NCBI GenBank assembly: GCA_964548365.1
Contig: CAZJRD010000008.1
Span: forward strand, 1-64,000
Direction: 5' to 3'
Length of the DNA: 64,000 nt
Source of the DNA: B46-G9 sp964548365
GTDB lineage: Bacteria > Desulfobacterota > DSM-4660 > Desulfatiglandales > Desulfatiglandaceae
Made by a program: the position numbers and the translations under genes. Of this stretch, positions 45,509 to 54,049 are shown piece by piece. The stretch's first letter is position 1. Each line of letters opens with the position of its first letter. Under the pieces are notes generated by a model that saw nothing but the letters and a program-made list of their open reading frames with translations, ran no database searches and had not been told where the DNA came from.

Positions 45509-47722
45509 ATGTCAAAATTAGTCGCATTTGCAGCCATTCAAGGTGGCTACAACATTGTTTCCAAGGCGGAGGGAATCTACAAGCGTGCTCTGGAGACATA
45601 CGGGGGGAGCCAGAAACTGGAGTTTCCCAATACAGCCTATTACCTGCCCATCATTTATTCGTTGACAGGCATCGCGGTGAAGGATCTTGATTCTGCCAAG
45701 CAGGTCATGGATTTTTGCCGGAAGCTCCTGCCGCCGCATATCAAGAAAGACTACCATTTGCCCTACCTTGGGCCTTTATTGGATGCAGGGATGGCCGCCC
45801 TGTTTGCCGAAGAGATCGTGGAGGCCATCCGGTATGTGGAGGATCCCGATTTCTACCAGCCTGAGATAGAAGATCCGGACGTGGAAAATGGAAAGATCTG
45901 GCTGGGTGCAGCGGACGACAAGATCATGCGGAAACGTGGCGTGGAATTTGTGGATGGTACCGCGCCGGGCTTTGCCGCCATCGTGGGGGCCGCGCCGGAT
46001 GCAGCAACCGCGAAACTGATCGCCGAAGAGTACCAGCAGAAGAACCTGTACGTGTTCATGGCTGCCAACCAGAGTGGCACCACCTTTACCGAGCAGTTGA
46101 TTGAGGCTGACGTCCAGATCGGGTGGAACACGAGGCTGGTCTCTTTCGGGCCGGATATTTCCGCGGCCGTGTTCGCCCTCGGGTTCGCAAACCGCGCGGG
46201 TATGTCCTTCGGCGGCATCGCGCCGGGTGATTATCAGAAACAGCTCAAGTACCAGAAGGACCGTATTTTTGCCTTTGTGAACGCCCTTGGTGATGTAAAT
46301 GCAGAGTGGGCCGCAAATGCAGCCGGGGCAATCAACTGGGGCTTCCCCACCATTGCGGATACGGACATCCCGGAGGTCCTGCCCACCGGGGTGTGTACCT
46401 ATGAGCATGTGGTGGCCAATGTGACCCATGACCAGATGACGGCCAAGTCCATTGAAGTGCGCGGACTCAAGGTCACGGTTTCAAAAATAGATATCCCCAT
46501 GGCCTATGGGCCGGCGTTTGAGGGCGAGCGTGTCAGGAAGGATGATCTCTTCATCGAGATGGGCGGCGGTAAGACCCAGTGCACCGAGCTCTGTAAGACG
46601 GCCGACATGAATGCGATCGAGGACGGCAAGGTCATTGTTGTTGGTCCGAACGTACAAGACGCAAAAAAGGGCGACAAATTTCCCTTGGGCATCTATGTAG
46701 AGGTTGCCGGACGTGAGATGCAGACGGATTTCGAACCTATCCTGGAACGGCAGATCCATCATTTGATCAACTATATCCAGGGAGTCATGCACATTGGACA
46801 GCGGGACATCTCCTGGATCAGGGTCGGTGACGGCGCCATGGAGAAAGGCTTTACGCTCGAGCACCTGGGCGTCGTTCTCCATGCGAAACTGCATCAGGAC
46901 TTTGGCGGTATCCTGGACAAGATTCAGGTGACCCTCTATACAAAAAACAAGGATGTGGAAGACCTCACCAAGAGGGCCAGGGGTGAATACAAAGTGAGAG
47001 ATGAACGGGTCGAGAACATGACCGATGAGACCACGGATACCTTCTACTCCTGTACCCTGTGTCAATCCTTCGCCCCCAGTCACGTGTGCGTGGTGAGCCC
47101 GGAAAGGACCGGACTCTGCGGGGCGTACAACTGGATGGACTGCAAGGCCTCAAACCAGATCAACCCCACCGGACCCAATCAGCCCGTTGAAAAAGGGGAG
47201 GTTCTGGATCCGAAGCTCGGGCAGTTTAAAGGGGTCAATGATTTTGTCTTCAAGGCATCACGGCAGACCATTGATCACTACAATTTCTACAGCCTGGTCT
47301 ATGATCCCATGACCACCTGCGGGTGCTGCGAGTGTATCGCCTCTGTCCTGCCTCAGTGTAATGGAGTTATGACCGTACACCGGGATTATACCGGCATGAC
47401 CCCGTGCGGCATGAAGTTTTCCACCTTGGCCGGCACGGTGGGTGGCGGTGCATCCAGCCCAGGTTTTGTGGGACATTCCAAGTACAATATTTGCCAGCGG
47501 AAGTTCATCCTGGGTGATGGGGGGCTCCTGCGTATGGTCTGGATGCCCAAGTCCCTGAAAGAGGAACTGAGGGAGCGGCTGCTCAAGCGGGGGGAAGAAC
47601 TCGGGGTGCCCGACCTGATAGACCGGATTGCCGACGAGACCGTGGGCCTGACCGAGGACGAGATCCTTCCTTTCCTGAAGGAGAAGGAACATCCCGCCCT
47701 GACCATGGACCCGATTATGTAA
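45509..47722 (+). CDS. acsB: CO-methylating acetyl-CoA synthase (AcsB)
   Basis: 737 residues, the three-domain bacterial form with the N-terminal CODH-binding domain. The A-cluster ligands are visible as Cys515, Cys518, Cys527, Cys537 (CTLC, HVC, GLC) and Cys604 and Cys606 (CGC). All six sit exactly 9 positions after the Moorella residues 506, 509, 518, 528, 595 and 597. It joins CO, the CFeSP methyl group and CoA to acetyl-CoA. The start follows GGAGGAAAAAAGAG. A hairpin-prone segment lies in the 109-base gap before acsC. Confidence 0.97.
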   Translation: MSKLVAFAAIQGGYNIVSKAEGIYKRALETYGGSQKLEFPNTAYYLPIIYSLTGIAVKDLDSAKQVMDFCRKLLPPHIKKDYHLPYLGPLLDAGMAALFAEEIVEAIRYVEDPDFYQPEIEDPDVENGKIWLGAADDKIMRKRGVEFVDGTAPGFAAIVGAAPDAATAKLIAEEYQQKNLYVFMAANQSGTTFTEQLIEADVQIGWNTRLVSFGPDISAAVFALGFANRAGMSFGGIAPGDYQKQLKYQKDRIFAFVNALGDVNAEWAANAAGAINWGFPTIADTDIPEVLPTGVCTYEHVVANVTHDQMTAKSIEVRGLKVTVSKIDIPMAYGPAFEGERVRKDDLFIEMGGGKTQCTELCKTADMNAIEDGKVIVVGPNVQDAKKGDKFPLGIYVEVAGREMQTDFEPILERQIHHLINYIQGVMHIGQRDISWIRVGDGAMEKGFTLEHLGVVLHAKLHQDFGGILDKIQVTLYTKNKDVEDLTKRARGEYKVRDERVENMTDETTDTFYSCTLCQSFAPSHVCVVSPERTGLCGAYNWMDCKASNQINPTGPNQPVEKGEVLDPKLGQFKGVNDFVFKASRQTIDHYNFYSLVYDPMTTCGCCECIASVLPQCNGVMTVHRDYTGMTPCGMKFSTLAGTVGGGASSPGFVGHSKYNICQRKFILGDGGLLRMVWMPKSLKEELRERLLKRGEELGVPDLIDRIADETVGLTEDEILPFLKEKEHPALTMDPIM

Positions 47723-47831
47723 CCTAATATGTTTTCACTGTTTCCCTGGCCTCCGGGTTTTCGGAATCCGGGAAAACAGGAAGATATCATGAAATAATTT
47801 GAGATAACGTACTAACAGACAGGAGTGCATT

Positions 47832-49178
47832 ATGGGATTAACTGGAATTCAGATTTTTAAAATGTTGCCAAAGACGAATTGTGGTGAATGCGGCGTCCCG
47901 ACGTGCCTCGCCTTCGCCATGAACCTCGCATCCGGCAAAGCGGAACTGGATGCCTGTCCCTATGTATCCGATGAGGCCAAGGAACATCTGGCTGAGGCGT
48001 CAGCGCCTCCCATCAGACTGGTTGCCATCGGGGCGGGGACGAGGGCCTTTAAGATCGGCGGCGAAACAGTCATGTTCCGCCATGAAAAGACTTTCTTCAA
48101 TCCTACGGGCCTGGGGGCCATGATCCCTTCGGGTATCGATTCCGGGGAACTGGATAAGAAGCTGAAGGTATGGAATGCCTTTCAATTTGAGAGAGTTGGG
48201 GTCAACTTAAGGCCAGAACTCGTGGCCCTGAAAGATGTCAACGGCGATGCATCGGCATTTGCGGCGGCCGCCAAGAAGATTGCAGAGGAGAGTGAATTCG
48301 GCCTGGTGCTCATGAGCGAAAGCCTTGATGCCTTGAAGGCGGCCGTAGACGTTTCGGTCTTCAAGAAACCGCTCCTCTATGCCGCCACAGCGGAAAATGT
48401 CGAGGAGATGGGAAACTTCGCCAAGGAAATCGGGCTTCCCCTGGTAGTGAAAGCGGACAATGTGGAGGGGCTGACCGCTCTGACTGACAAGCTGACCGGT
48501 ATGGGGCTGAAAGACCTGGTCCTGGATTCCGGGTCGAGAGAGCCAAAGCAGGTCTTTGAAGACCAAGTCACAATGAGAAGGGCGCCCCTGAAAGCCGGGA
48601 ACCGATCCTTAGGTTTCCCCACCATTACCTTTCCATGCGAGATGGCAAGCAACCTGGATGTAGAGACCATGCTGGCGTCCATGCTCATCGCCAAGTATGC
48701 GGGAATCGTTGTTCTTTCGGATTTCACGGGAGAAAGTCTTTTCCCCCTGCTCGTGGAACGTTTGAACATCTTCACGGATCCCCAGCGGCCCATGACGGTG
48801 ACGGAAGGGATTTACGAGATCGGTGCGCCGGATGAAAATTCCCCGGTCTTGATCACCACCAATTTCTCGTTGACCTACTTTATTGTGAGCGGCGAGATCG
48901 AGGGGAGCAGGATCCCGAGCTGGCTCCTGATCATGGACACAGAGGGACTCTCGGTCATGACCGCCTGGGCCGCGGGCAAGTTCGTGGGCGATGCGGTGGG
49001 CATGTTTGTCAAGAAATCAGGCATAACCGACAAGATCGCCCATCGGAAGATCATTATTCCCGGGTATTCGGCATCCATTAGCGGAGATATGGAAGAAGAA
49101 CTGCCAGACTGGGAAGTACTGATTGGCCCCAGGGACGCGTCTTTGATCCCCAAGTTTCTCAAGGATATGGCCAGTTAG
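47832..49178 (+). CDS. acsC: Corrinoid/iron-sulfur protein large subunit (AcsC/CdhE)
   Basis: 448 residues. The N-terminal [4Fe-4S] domain has CGECGVPTC from Cys17, with a fourth Cys in DACPYV; its cluster reactivates oxidised cobalamin. A TIM barrel follows, and the C-terminal domain (NFSLTYFIVSGEIEGSRIPS, IPGYSASISGDMEEELPDW) binds the corrinoid. Together with AcsD it forms the methyl carrier between AcsE and AcsB. The start follows CAGGAGTGCATT. Confidence 0.96.
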   Translation: MGLTGIQIFKMLPKTNCGECGVPTCLAFAMNLASGKAELDACPYVSDEAKEHLAEASAPPIRLVAIGAGTRAFKIGGETVMFRHEKTFFNPTGLGAMIPSGIDSGELDKKLKVWNAFQFERVGVNLRPELVALKDVNGDASAFAAAAKKIAEESEFGLVLMSESLDALKAAVDVSVFKKPLLYAATAENVEEMGNFAKEIGLPLVVKADNVEGLTALTDKLTGMGLKDLVLDSGSREPKQVFEDQVTMRRAPLKAGNRSLGFPTITFPCEMASNLDVETMLASMLIAKYAGIVVLSDFTGESLFPLLVERLNIFTDPQRPMTVTEGIYEIGAPDENSPVLITTNFSLTYFIVSGEIEGSRIPSWLLIMDTEGLSVMTAWAAGKFVGDAVGMFVKKSGITDKIAHRKIIIPGYSASISGDMEEELPDWEVLIGPRDASLIPKFLKDMAS

Positions 49179-49227
49179 TGTCACTTGGGAGAGCAACCAA
49201 TAACTTTATGAAGCAGGGAGAGAGCCC

Positions 49228-50112
49228 ATGTTACTGATCGGAGAAAACCTGAATGTCATAAAAACGGTGATCGGGAAGGCCTTCAAGGCAAAAGATCCCG
49301 GACCGATTGTCGAGGAGGCCAAGCGGCAGAAGGAAAAGGGAGTGGACTGGATCGACATCAACCTGGGTCCTGCCAGGAAGGGAGGGCCGGAATTGATGGA
49401 ATTCGTGGTGAAGACAGTCCAGGAGGCCATCGGCGACACCCCTCCCCTCGTTCTTGATACGTCAAACACTGAGGCCATGGAGGCGGGCTTGGCGGTTCAC
49501 CAGGGAAAGGCCATTATGAATTCCATCATGTGTCGACCGGAGCGGTATGAGAAGATGATTCCCCTGGCGGCGAAATACAAGGCCAACTTTATTGCGTTGA
49601 TGTGGGGCCCGGACGGCCTCCCCAGGGACGAAAATGAAAGGGCCGCATTGGCGGTGGAACTTCTTTACGCGGCAAACGAGGCCGGTATTCCAAACGAGGA
49701 TATTTTTGTGGACGGTGTCGTAACCCCCCTGAACATCCAGCAGCCACAGCTCATGAGCCTGTTGGCATTCCAGGGGATGCTCCAGGACATTGCTCCGGGC
49801 GTGAAATCCACGTGTGGACTCTCCAATGCATCAAACGGGGTCCCTGATGAATTGCGGCCGATCATCAACCAGACCTATATGGTCATGCTTGAGCGGAATG
49901 GCATGTACTCATGCATTGTTGACGCCTATGATGATCAGCTGACCGCCATTGCCCGCGGTGAAAGGCCCGATGTGGTGGAAGTCATTCACAAGGTCATGGA
50001 CGAAGAGGACATTGACATGGGCTCGCTGTCCAAAGAACTCCAGGATTATGTAAAGACAGCCAGGGTGATTCTAGGGAAGACACTCTTTTCGGATTCCTGG
50101 CTGGAGCTTTAA
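49228..50112 (+). CDS. acsE: Methyltetrahydrofolate:corrinoid/iron-sulfur protein methyltransferase (AcsE)
   Basis: 294 residues of the pterin-binding barrel. It begins MLLIGENLNVIKTVIG, with pterin-contacting blocks WIDINLGPARKGG, PLVLDTSNTEAMEAGL and the conserved STCGLSNASNGVP. It moves the methyl group from methyl-H4folate to the Co centre of CFeSP. It is the last gene before an intrinsic terminator, so it likely closes the main CODH/ACS transcript. Confidence 0.94.
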   Translation: MLLIGENLNVIKTVIGKAFKAKDPGPIVEEAKRQKEKGVDWIDINLGPARKGGPELMEFVVKTVQEAIGDTPPLVLDTSNTEAMEAGLAVHQGKAIMNSIMCRPERYEKMIPLAAKYKANFIALMWGPDGLPRDENERAALAVELLYAANEAGIPNEDIFVDGVVTPLNIQQPQLMSLLAFQGMLQDIAPGVKSTCGLSNASNGVPDELRPIINQTYMVMLERNGMYSCIVDAYDDQLTAIARGERPDVVEVIHKVMDEEDIDMGSLSKELQDYVKTARVILGKTLFSDSWLEL

Positions 50113-50150
50113 TTAGGGAATGATATCGGGGGCCGAGAGGCCTCATTCAG

Positions 50151-50189
50151 GAGACCTTTCCACAGGCAGGGGAGAGGTCTCTCTTTTTT
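50151..50189 (+). terminator. Intrinsic terminator after acsE
   Basis: GAGACCTTTCC (50151-50161) pairs with GGGGAGAGGTCTC (50169-50181), with one mismatch and a 7-base loop, followed by a run of six T (50184-50189). It sits about 40 bases after the acsE stop, and the ribosome site of the next gene begins right behind it, so partial read-through (attenuation) is possible. Confidence 0.8.
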
Positions 50190-50200
50190 GGAGGTATATT

Positions 50201-51046
50201 GTGGCTGAACAATGTGGGATGGATTCCCGCCCGACGCCGGGAGACCTGGAGCGGGCCGAGCAGGACCGGATGATTACGGATAATTTAGCCATGATCAAGC
50301 GAAAAATCCTTGTTATGAGCGGAAAAGGCGGCGTTGGCAAGAGCACGGTTGCGGCCTATCTGGCACTCCTCTTAGGCCGGGGAGGGTCTCGGGTTGGACT
50401 CATGGACGTAGATCTTCACGGGCCAAGCATTCCCCACCTGCTGAATATCAAGGGTGGATTGGATATGCGGGAGGAAGAAAAGGTGGTGAGACCTTTTGCC
50501 TTTTCGGAAGAATTGGGGGTGGTCTCCCTGGAAATGCTCCTTGGCGACAGAGACGCGGCGGTCATCTGGAGAGGACCGTTGAAGATCAGTGCCATCAGGC
50601 AGTTTATTTCCGATATTGAGTGGGGCGCCCTGGATTTTCTGATCGTGGACTCGCCCCCCGGAACAGGGGATGAGCCGCTCACCGTTGCGCAAACCATTCC
50701 CGATGCCGAGGCCCTGATCGTGACGACCCCACAGGAGATCAGCCTCGCTGATGTACGGAAGTCCATCAATTTCTGCAAACAGGTGAATATGAAAATGCTC
50801 GGCTTGGTGGAGAACATGAGCGGCTTTGTTTGTCCCCACTGTGGTGATACCATTGATCTTTTCGGGAGCGGGGGCGGTGAAAAGACAGCCAGGGAAATGG
50901 GAATACCGTTTCTTGGCGCGATTCCGGCCGAAGCGAAGATGGTCGAACTGGGAGACCAGGGAAGGCTTGATCTGCTTATGGAACAATCTGACCTTGAGAT
51001 TAACCGTGCGTATGAACACGTGGTGAAAAAGATCCTGAATGGCTGA
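50201..51046 (+). CDS. Mrp/NBP35-type Fe-S cluster carrier ATPase
   Basis: 281 residues. Walker A is MSGKGGVGKSTVAAYL, switch I VDLHGPSIPHLL, then LIVDSPPGTGDEPLTV, and the cluster-bridging pair CPHCG at about residue 215. Such ATPases hold a [4Fe-4S] cluster between two subunits and pass it to apoproteins. GTG 50201 follows GGAGG at 6 bases and is preferred over an open ATG at 50120, which lies before the terminator hairpin. It leads a run of five small metal-cluster genes behind CODH/ACS. Confidence 0.88.
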   Translation: MAEQCGMDSRPTPGDLERAEQDRMITDNLAMIKRKILVMSGKGGVGKSTVAAYLALLLGRGGSRVGLMDVDLHGPSIPHLLNIKGGLDMREEEKVVRPFAFSEELGVVSLEMLLGDRDAAVIWRGPLKISAIRQFISDIEWGALDFLIVDSPPGTGDEPLTVAQTIPDAEALIVTTPQEISLADVRKSINFCKQVNMKMLGLVENMSGFVCPHCGDTIDLFGSGGGEKTAREMGIPFLGAIPAEAKMVELGDQGRLDLLMEQSDLEINRAYEHVVKKILNG

Positions 51047-51190
51047 GATAAGCGTCGATTTAGGCTTGAAAATTACCTGATAATGGTTAACATATGAGAA
51101 TAAAGTTTATTTTTGGTGAAAGGCCCCATGATTACTTCGACGGGAGAAGGAGATGGAGGCATCAAGTGAGAAGCAAGGAGGTTTTGAAAA

Positions 51191-51574
51191 ATGGAGATAG
51201 GAAGAATAGCGATACCCTCGATGGCACCGGGAGGACTGGATGCACAGCGCTCGGGACATTTCGGCCATTGTGACGTATTTACCCTGGTGGATGTGGAAGG
51301 GGGAGAGATAAAGGCCGTAACGACCGTCCCGAATCAGGAGCATGTGCAAGGTGGTTGCATGGTCCCGGTCAATTTTCTGGCCCAGCAGCAGGTCAACGCC
51401 CTTGTTGTGGGTGGTATTGGCATGCGGCCCTTAATGGGATTCAAACAGGTGGGTATTGACGTCTACTATGATGCCACGAGGCCTGAGATCAGACCGGTGG
51501 TGGAGGATCTTATCGCCGGGCGATTGCCGGCCATCGGAGAGGATCAGGTCTGCGGTGGCGGCGGTGGTCATTAG
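51191..51574 (+). CDS. NifX/NifB-C-terminal-like (dinitrogenase Fe-Mo cofactor domain) protein 1
   Basis: 127 residues: RIAIPSMAPGGLDAQRSGHF at the start, GGCMVPVNFLAQQQVNALVV in the middle and a Gly/His-rich end QVCGGGGGH. This is the small Fe-Mo-cofactor-binding-like fold that carries metal clusters. The end with Cys and His suggests extra metal binding. The start follows AAGGAGGTTTTGAAAA. No nitrogenase gene is seen, so the cluster handled is probably not FeMo-co. Confidence 0.82.
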   Translation: MEIGRIAIPSMAPGGLDAQRSGHFGHCDVFTLVDVEGGEIKAVTTVPNQEHVQGGCMVPVNFLAQQQVNALVVGGIGMRPLMGFKQVGIDVYYDATRPEIRPVVEDLIAGRLPAIGEDQVCGGGGGH

Positions 51575-51595
51575 TCAAGAGAAGGGATGTATACC

Positions 51596-52033
51596 ATGGC
51601 GGAAGAAGCACGGGATGAAATCTATCAGATGCTGTCTGAATCGGGATATTCGGATAAGGCAATAGACTATTTCCAAAAAAAAGAAAATGTTGGGATCCTT
51701 GAAAATGCCAATCAAATAACCGACGTCACTGGGCCGTGCGGGGATTCCATGAAGATTTCTTTGAATATCCTGGATGACAGGATTGATGACGCGAAGATCC
51801 AGGTCTTAGGATGCCCCGGCGCAGTGGCATCAGGGTGTGCGGTTGTAAGCCTGGCAAAGGGAAAGAGCCTGGAGGAGGCAAAACGGCTTGACCTCGATGC
51901 CCTTTACAAGGAACTGGAGAAGCTCCCCAAGCAAAAGATCCATTGTGCGCGCCTCGCCTTGAAGTCCCTGCAGAAGGCGGTCGAACAGTTCGAGGAAAAG
52001 TATAACGGCAACGGATCAGGCAAGGAGGCCTAG
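51596..52033 (+). CDS. NifU/IscU-like Fe-S cluster scaffold protein
   Basis: About 145 residues. Cysteines in TGPCGDSMK, QVLGCPGAVASGCAV and KIHCARLALKSL match the three cluster ligands of the IscU/NifU-N fold, with Asp in the first block. The second block has a shorter, more hydrophobic spacing than classical IscU, as in the divergent family near NifX genes. ATG 51596 is 10 bases after GAAGGG; ATG 51587 is too close to it. A helical N-terminal lead precedes the fold. Confidence 0.82.
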   Translation: MAEEARDEIYQMLSESGYSDKAIDYFQKKENVGILENANQITDVTGPCGDSMKISLNILDDRIDDAKIQVLGCPGAVASGCAVVSLAKGKSLEEAKRLDLDALYKELEKLPKQKIHCARLALKSLQKAVEQFEEKYNGNGSGKEA

Positions 52034-52036
52034 AAT

Positions 52037-52396
52037 ATGAAAGTGGCAGTGACAGCAACGGGAACAGGCCTTGATTCCCCGGTGGACCCGAGATTCGGCC
52101 GGGCTCCCTATATCCTGATAGTAGACAGTGAGACCATGACGGGCGAGGCCCTTGACAACAAGGAAAACATGAATGCCCTCAAGGGTGCTGGAATCCAGGC
52201 AGCCACCATGGTGAGCGATCACGGAGCTGAAATTCTCCTCACAGGTCATTGCGGCCCCAATGCCTTCAAGGCCCTTCAGGCGGCAAACGTCAAGGTAGCA
52301 AATGACGCAAGCGGGACCGTTCGAGAGGCTGTCATGGCCTACCTGGACGGAAAACTGCCCTTGGCTGATGATTCGGATGTGGAGGGTCACTGGTAG
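52037..52396 (+). CDS. NifX/NifB-C-terminal-like (dinitrogenase Fe-Mo cofactor domain) protein 2
   Basis: 119 residues: MKVAVTATGTGLDSPVDPRFGR at the start and ILLTGHCGPNAFKALQAANV with one Cys. It differs from copy 1 in having the shorter, acidic C-terminus DDSDVEGHW. Its start is 3 bases after the scaffold stop, with AAGGAGG inside the end of that gene, so the two are tightly coupled. Confidence 0.84.
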   Translation: MKVAVTATGTGLDSPVDPRFGRAPYILIVDSETMTGEALDNKENMNALKGAGIQAATMVSDHGAEILLTGHCGPNAFKALQAANVKVANDASGTVREAVMAYLDGKLPLADDSDVEGHW

Positions 52397-52411
52397 GAGG
52401 GGAGTCGGAAC

Positions 52412-52669
52412 ATGCCCATCTATGAGTTTGAATGCCTTGATTGCGGGGAGACGACCGAGATCCTTGTTGCCGCCAGCGAGACTGATCTGGTGACCTGCGG
52501 AAAATGCGGCAGCCGGAATCTCAAGAAACTCATCTCCGCACATGCCCATGTAAGTGCCACCAAGACCTATCCTGCCACTCCGGCCGACCGGTGTTGTGGA
52601 GTGGACGGTCCCCCGGGCGGTTCATGTGCGGGTCCAGGAAGCTGCTGTGGGAGGGGTCCCGTGGGATAA
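52412..52669 (+). CDS. FmdB-type zinc ribbon protein
   Basis: 85 residues. The N-terminus MPIYEFECLDCGETTEIL and CGKCGSRNLKKLI give the two CxxC knuckles of the FmdB ribbon. The C-terminus has an additional Gly/Cys-rich stretch (RCCGVDG, GSCCGRG), rare in the basic family and possibly metal-binding. It follows the NifX-like gene after 15 bases, with TAGGAGGGGAG. Confidence 0.85.
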   Translation: MPIYEFECLDCGETTEILVAASETDLVTCGKCGSRNLKKLISAHAHVSATKTYPATPADRCCGVDGPPGGSCAGPGSCCGRGPVG

Positions 52670-52744
52670 AATGAAGAGCCTCCTTCTGCCCTGCACCCAT
52701 TTTAATAAATCACTTCAATAATGGTAATCCCCCCTGATGTTTTC

Positions 52745-52773
52745 TTGACAGGACGCGTGCGGATGTATAGTAT
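52745..52773 (+). promoter_or_regulatory. Strong sigma-70 promoter for the marR-like gene
   Basis: TTGACA (52745-52750), exactly 17 bases, TAGTAT (52768-52773). The -10 ends only 9 bases before the ATG at 52783, so the transcript would be leaderless or nearly so. Confidence 0.7.
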
Positions 52774-52784
52774 GTTCACACTAT
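52767..52784. promoter_or_regulatory. Imperfect palindrome over the -10, putative MarR operator
   Basis: ATAGTATGTTCACACTAT is an 18-bp palindrome with 7 of 9 pairs matching. It covers the -10 and the start codon, the classic place for autorepression. Confidence 0.5.
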
Positions 52785-53265
52785 GAATGAATCTGCTCTG
52801 CAAATCAATGAAGAGCTCCTGGAATACCAGATTCAGCGGTTTCAGGATCTCATCATGGAGCTGATGGAATGTTGCGACGATCGCAAGCTCCATGAAATCG
52901 GAAGGTTCTCTCTCCCTTACGCGGAATTGAAGTGTCTTATGCTCTTTCGTGGCGAACGGTATCTCACGGTGAAGGGTATTGCCCGGAAACTGGATGTGGC
53001 CAAGAGCAGGGTAACGAAATTGATTAACAGCCTCTATGAAAAACGGCTGGTCAACAGGATTGACGATCCTCAAGACGCGCGAATACGCCTGATCAGTCTG
53101 TCGGGAAAAGGGAGGGCTATGACTGAAGAAATAGAGGAGTTTGAACGGGGTATTTTCCGGGAGATGCTCCTTCAGATGGGCCCGCAGGAAAGAAAGGGAG
53201 TCCTTTCCTACCTTGAAGTGCTTCGATCCGCCATGGAGGCGGTGAAGAACAGCTATTTTTCATAA
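52783..53265 (+). CDS. MarR family transcriptional regulator
   Basis: 160 residues with the winged helix: YLTVKGIARKLDVAKSRVTKLI (helix-turn-helix), then the wing VNRIDDPQDARIRLISLSGKG and a long C-terminal dimer helix. No ligand is inferred. It has no ribosome binding site, in line with a near-leaderless transcript from the adjoining promoter. The next Met (MELMECCDD) also lacks one. Likely represses itself and perhaps the genes downstream (DsrE-like, porin) or the FmdB run before it. Confidence 0.88.
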   Translation: MNESALQINEELLEYQIQRFQDLIMELMECCDDRKLHEIGRFSLPYAELKCLMLFRGERYLTVKGIARKLDVAKSRVTKLINSLYEKRLVNRIDDPQDARIRLISLSGKGRAMTEEIEEFERGIFREMLLQMGPQERKGVLSYLEVLRSAMEAVKNSYFS

Positions 53266-53334
53266 CATATCAGCTTGTTAACTCAACAAAGGAAGGAAAG
53301 TACGACTTCTCGCCTGTTGGGTGATGAGGCTTTG

Positions 53335-53361
53335 TATCCCCCGAAACGGGGATATTTTTTT
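53335..53361 (+). terminator. Intrinsic terminator after marR
   Basis: TATCCCC and GGGGATA form a perfect 7-bp stem with a 6-base loop, followed by seven T. It separates marR from the DsrE-like gene, so that gene probably has its own promoter or depends on read-through. Confidence 0.85.
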
Positions 53362-53406
53362 GGGAAGAGGTTTATAGTATTAATAAATTATGGAGTGGAG
53401 GAAATT

Positions 53407-54009
53407 ATGGCACAAAACAATGCGGAAAAACTGGAACAGGAACCCGTGGATGTCTCCCAGAAGCTGGAAGAATTGCAGGCCCAATTTGCAGACCTTAAGG
53501 CCGATTTCGAAGCAATGAAGGAAGAAGGCCCTGAAAACAAACTTTCAATGATCGTCTTCAGCGGGGAGCTGGACAAGGTGCTGGCAGCCTTTATTATTGC
53601 CACCGGCGCGGTGGCAATGGGCATGGATGTGGTCATGTTCTTTACCTTCTGGGGAACGCCCACCCTGCGGGACAAGAAGAAGAGCGTTGGTGAGAAGGAC
53701 CTGATGGGCAAGATGTTCGGAACCATGCTTCCGAAAGGCATTGACGGGGTGAAACTATCCAAGATGAACATGGGCGGCATGGGCACCAAGATGATGAAAT
53801 CTCTCATGAAAAAAAAGAATGTTGCTTCCCTGGAAGAGATGATTGAAATGGCGGGTGAATTTGGGGTGAGGATTTTCATCTGCGAGATGTCCATGGACCT
53901 GATGGGATTCAAGCAAGAAGAAATGATTGACTACCCGGACCTCACCTATTGCGGGGTGGCCACATTTCTGGATGAGGCCGCAGGGAGCCGCGTCCAGCTT
54001 TTCATATAA
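53407..54009 (+). CDS. DsrE/DsrF-like family protein
   Basis: 200 residues. A helical N-terminal lead (KLEELQAQFADLKADFEAMK, likely coiled coil) is followed by the DsrE/DrsH-like fold: KLSMIVFSGELDKVLAAFII, VVMFFTFWGTPTLRDKK, and GVRIFICEMSMDLMGF with a Cys in the usual position, then YCGVATFLDEA. Related proteins bind or relay sulfane sulfur. ATG 53407 follows GGAGGAAATT; the open frame upstream crosses the terminator and is not coding. The sulfur role and this organism's sulfur metabolism are inference. Confidence 0.85.
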   Translation: MAQNNAEKLEQEPVDVSQKLEELQAQFADLKADFEAMKEEGPENKLSMIVFSGELDKVLAAFIIATGAVAMGMDVVMFFTFWGTPTLRDKKKSVGEKDLMGKMFGTMLPKGIDGVKLSKMNMGGMGTKMMKSLMKKKNVASLEEMIEMAGEFGVRIFICEMSMDLMGFKQEEMIDYPDLTYCGVATFLDEAAGSRVQLFI

Positions 54010-54049
54010 ACGTATCTGAAAAAAGAAGGAGCAAAAGGAGGGAATTGTA

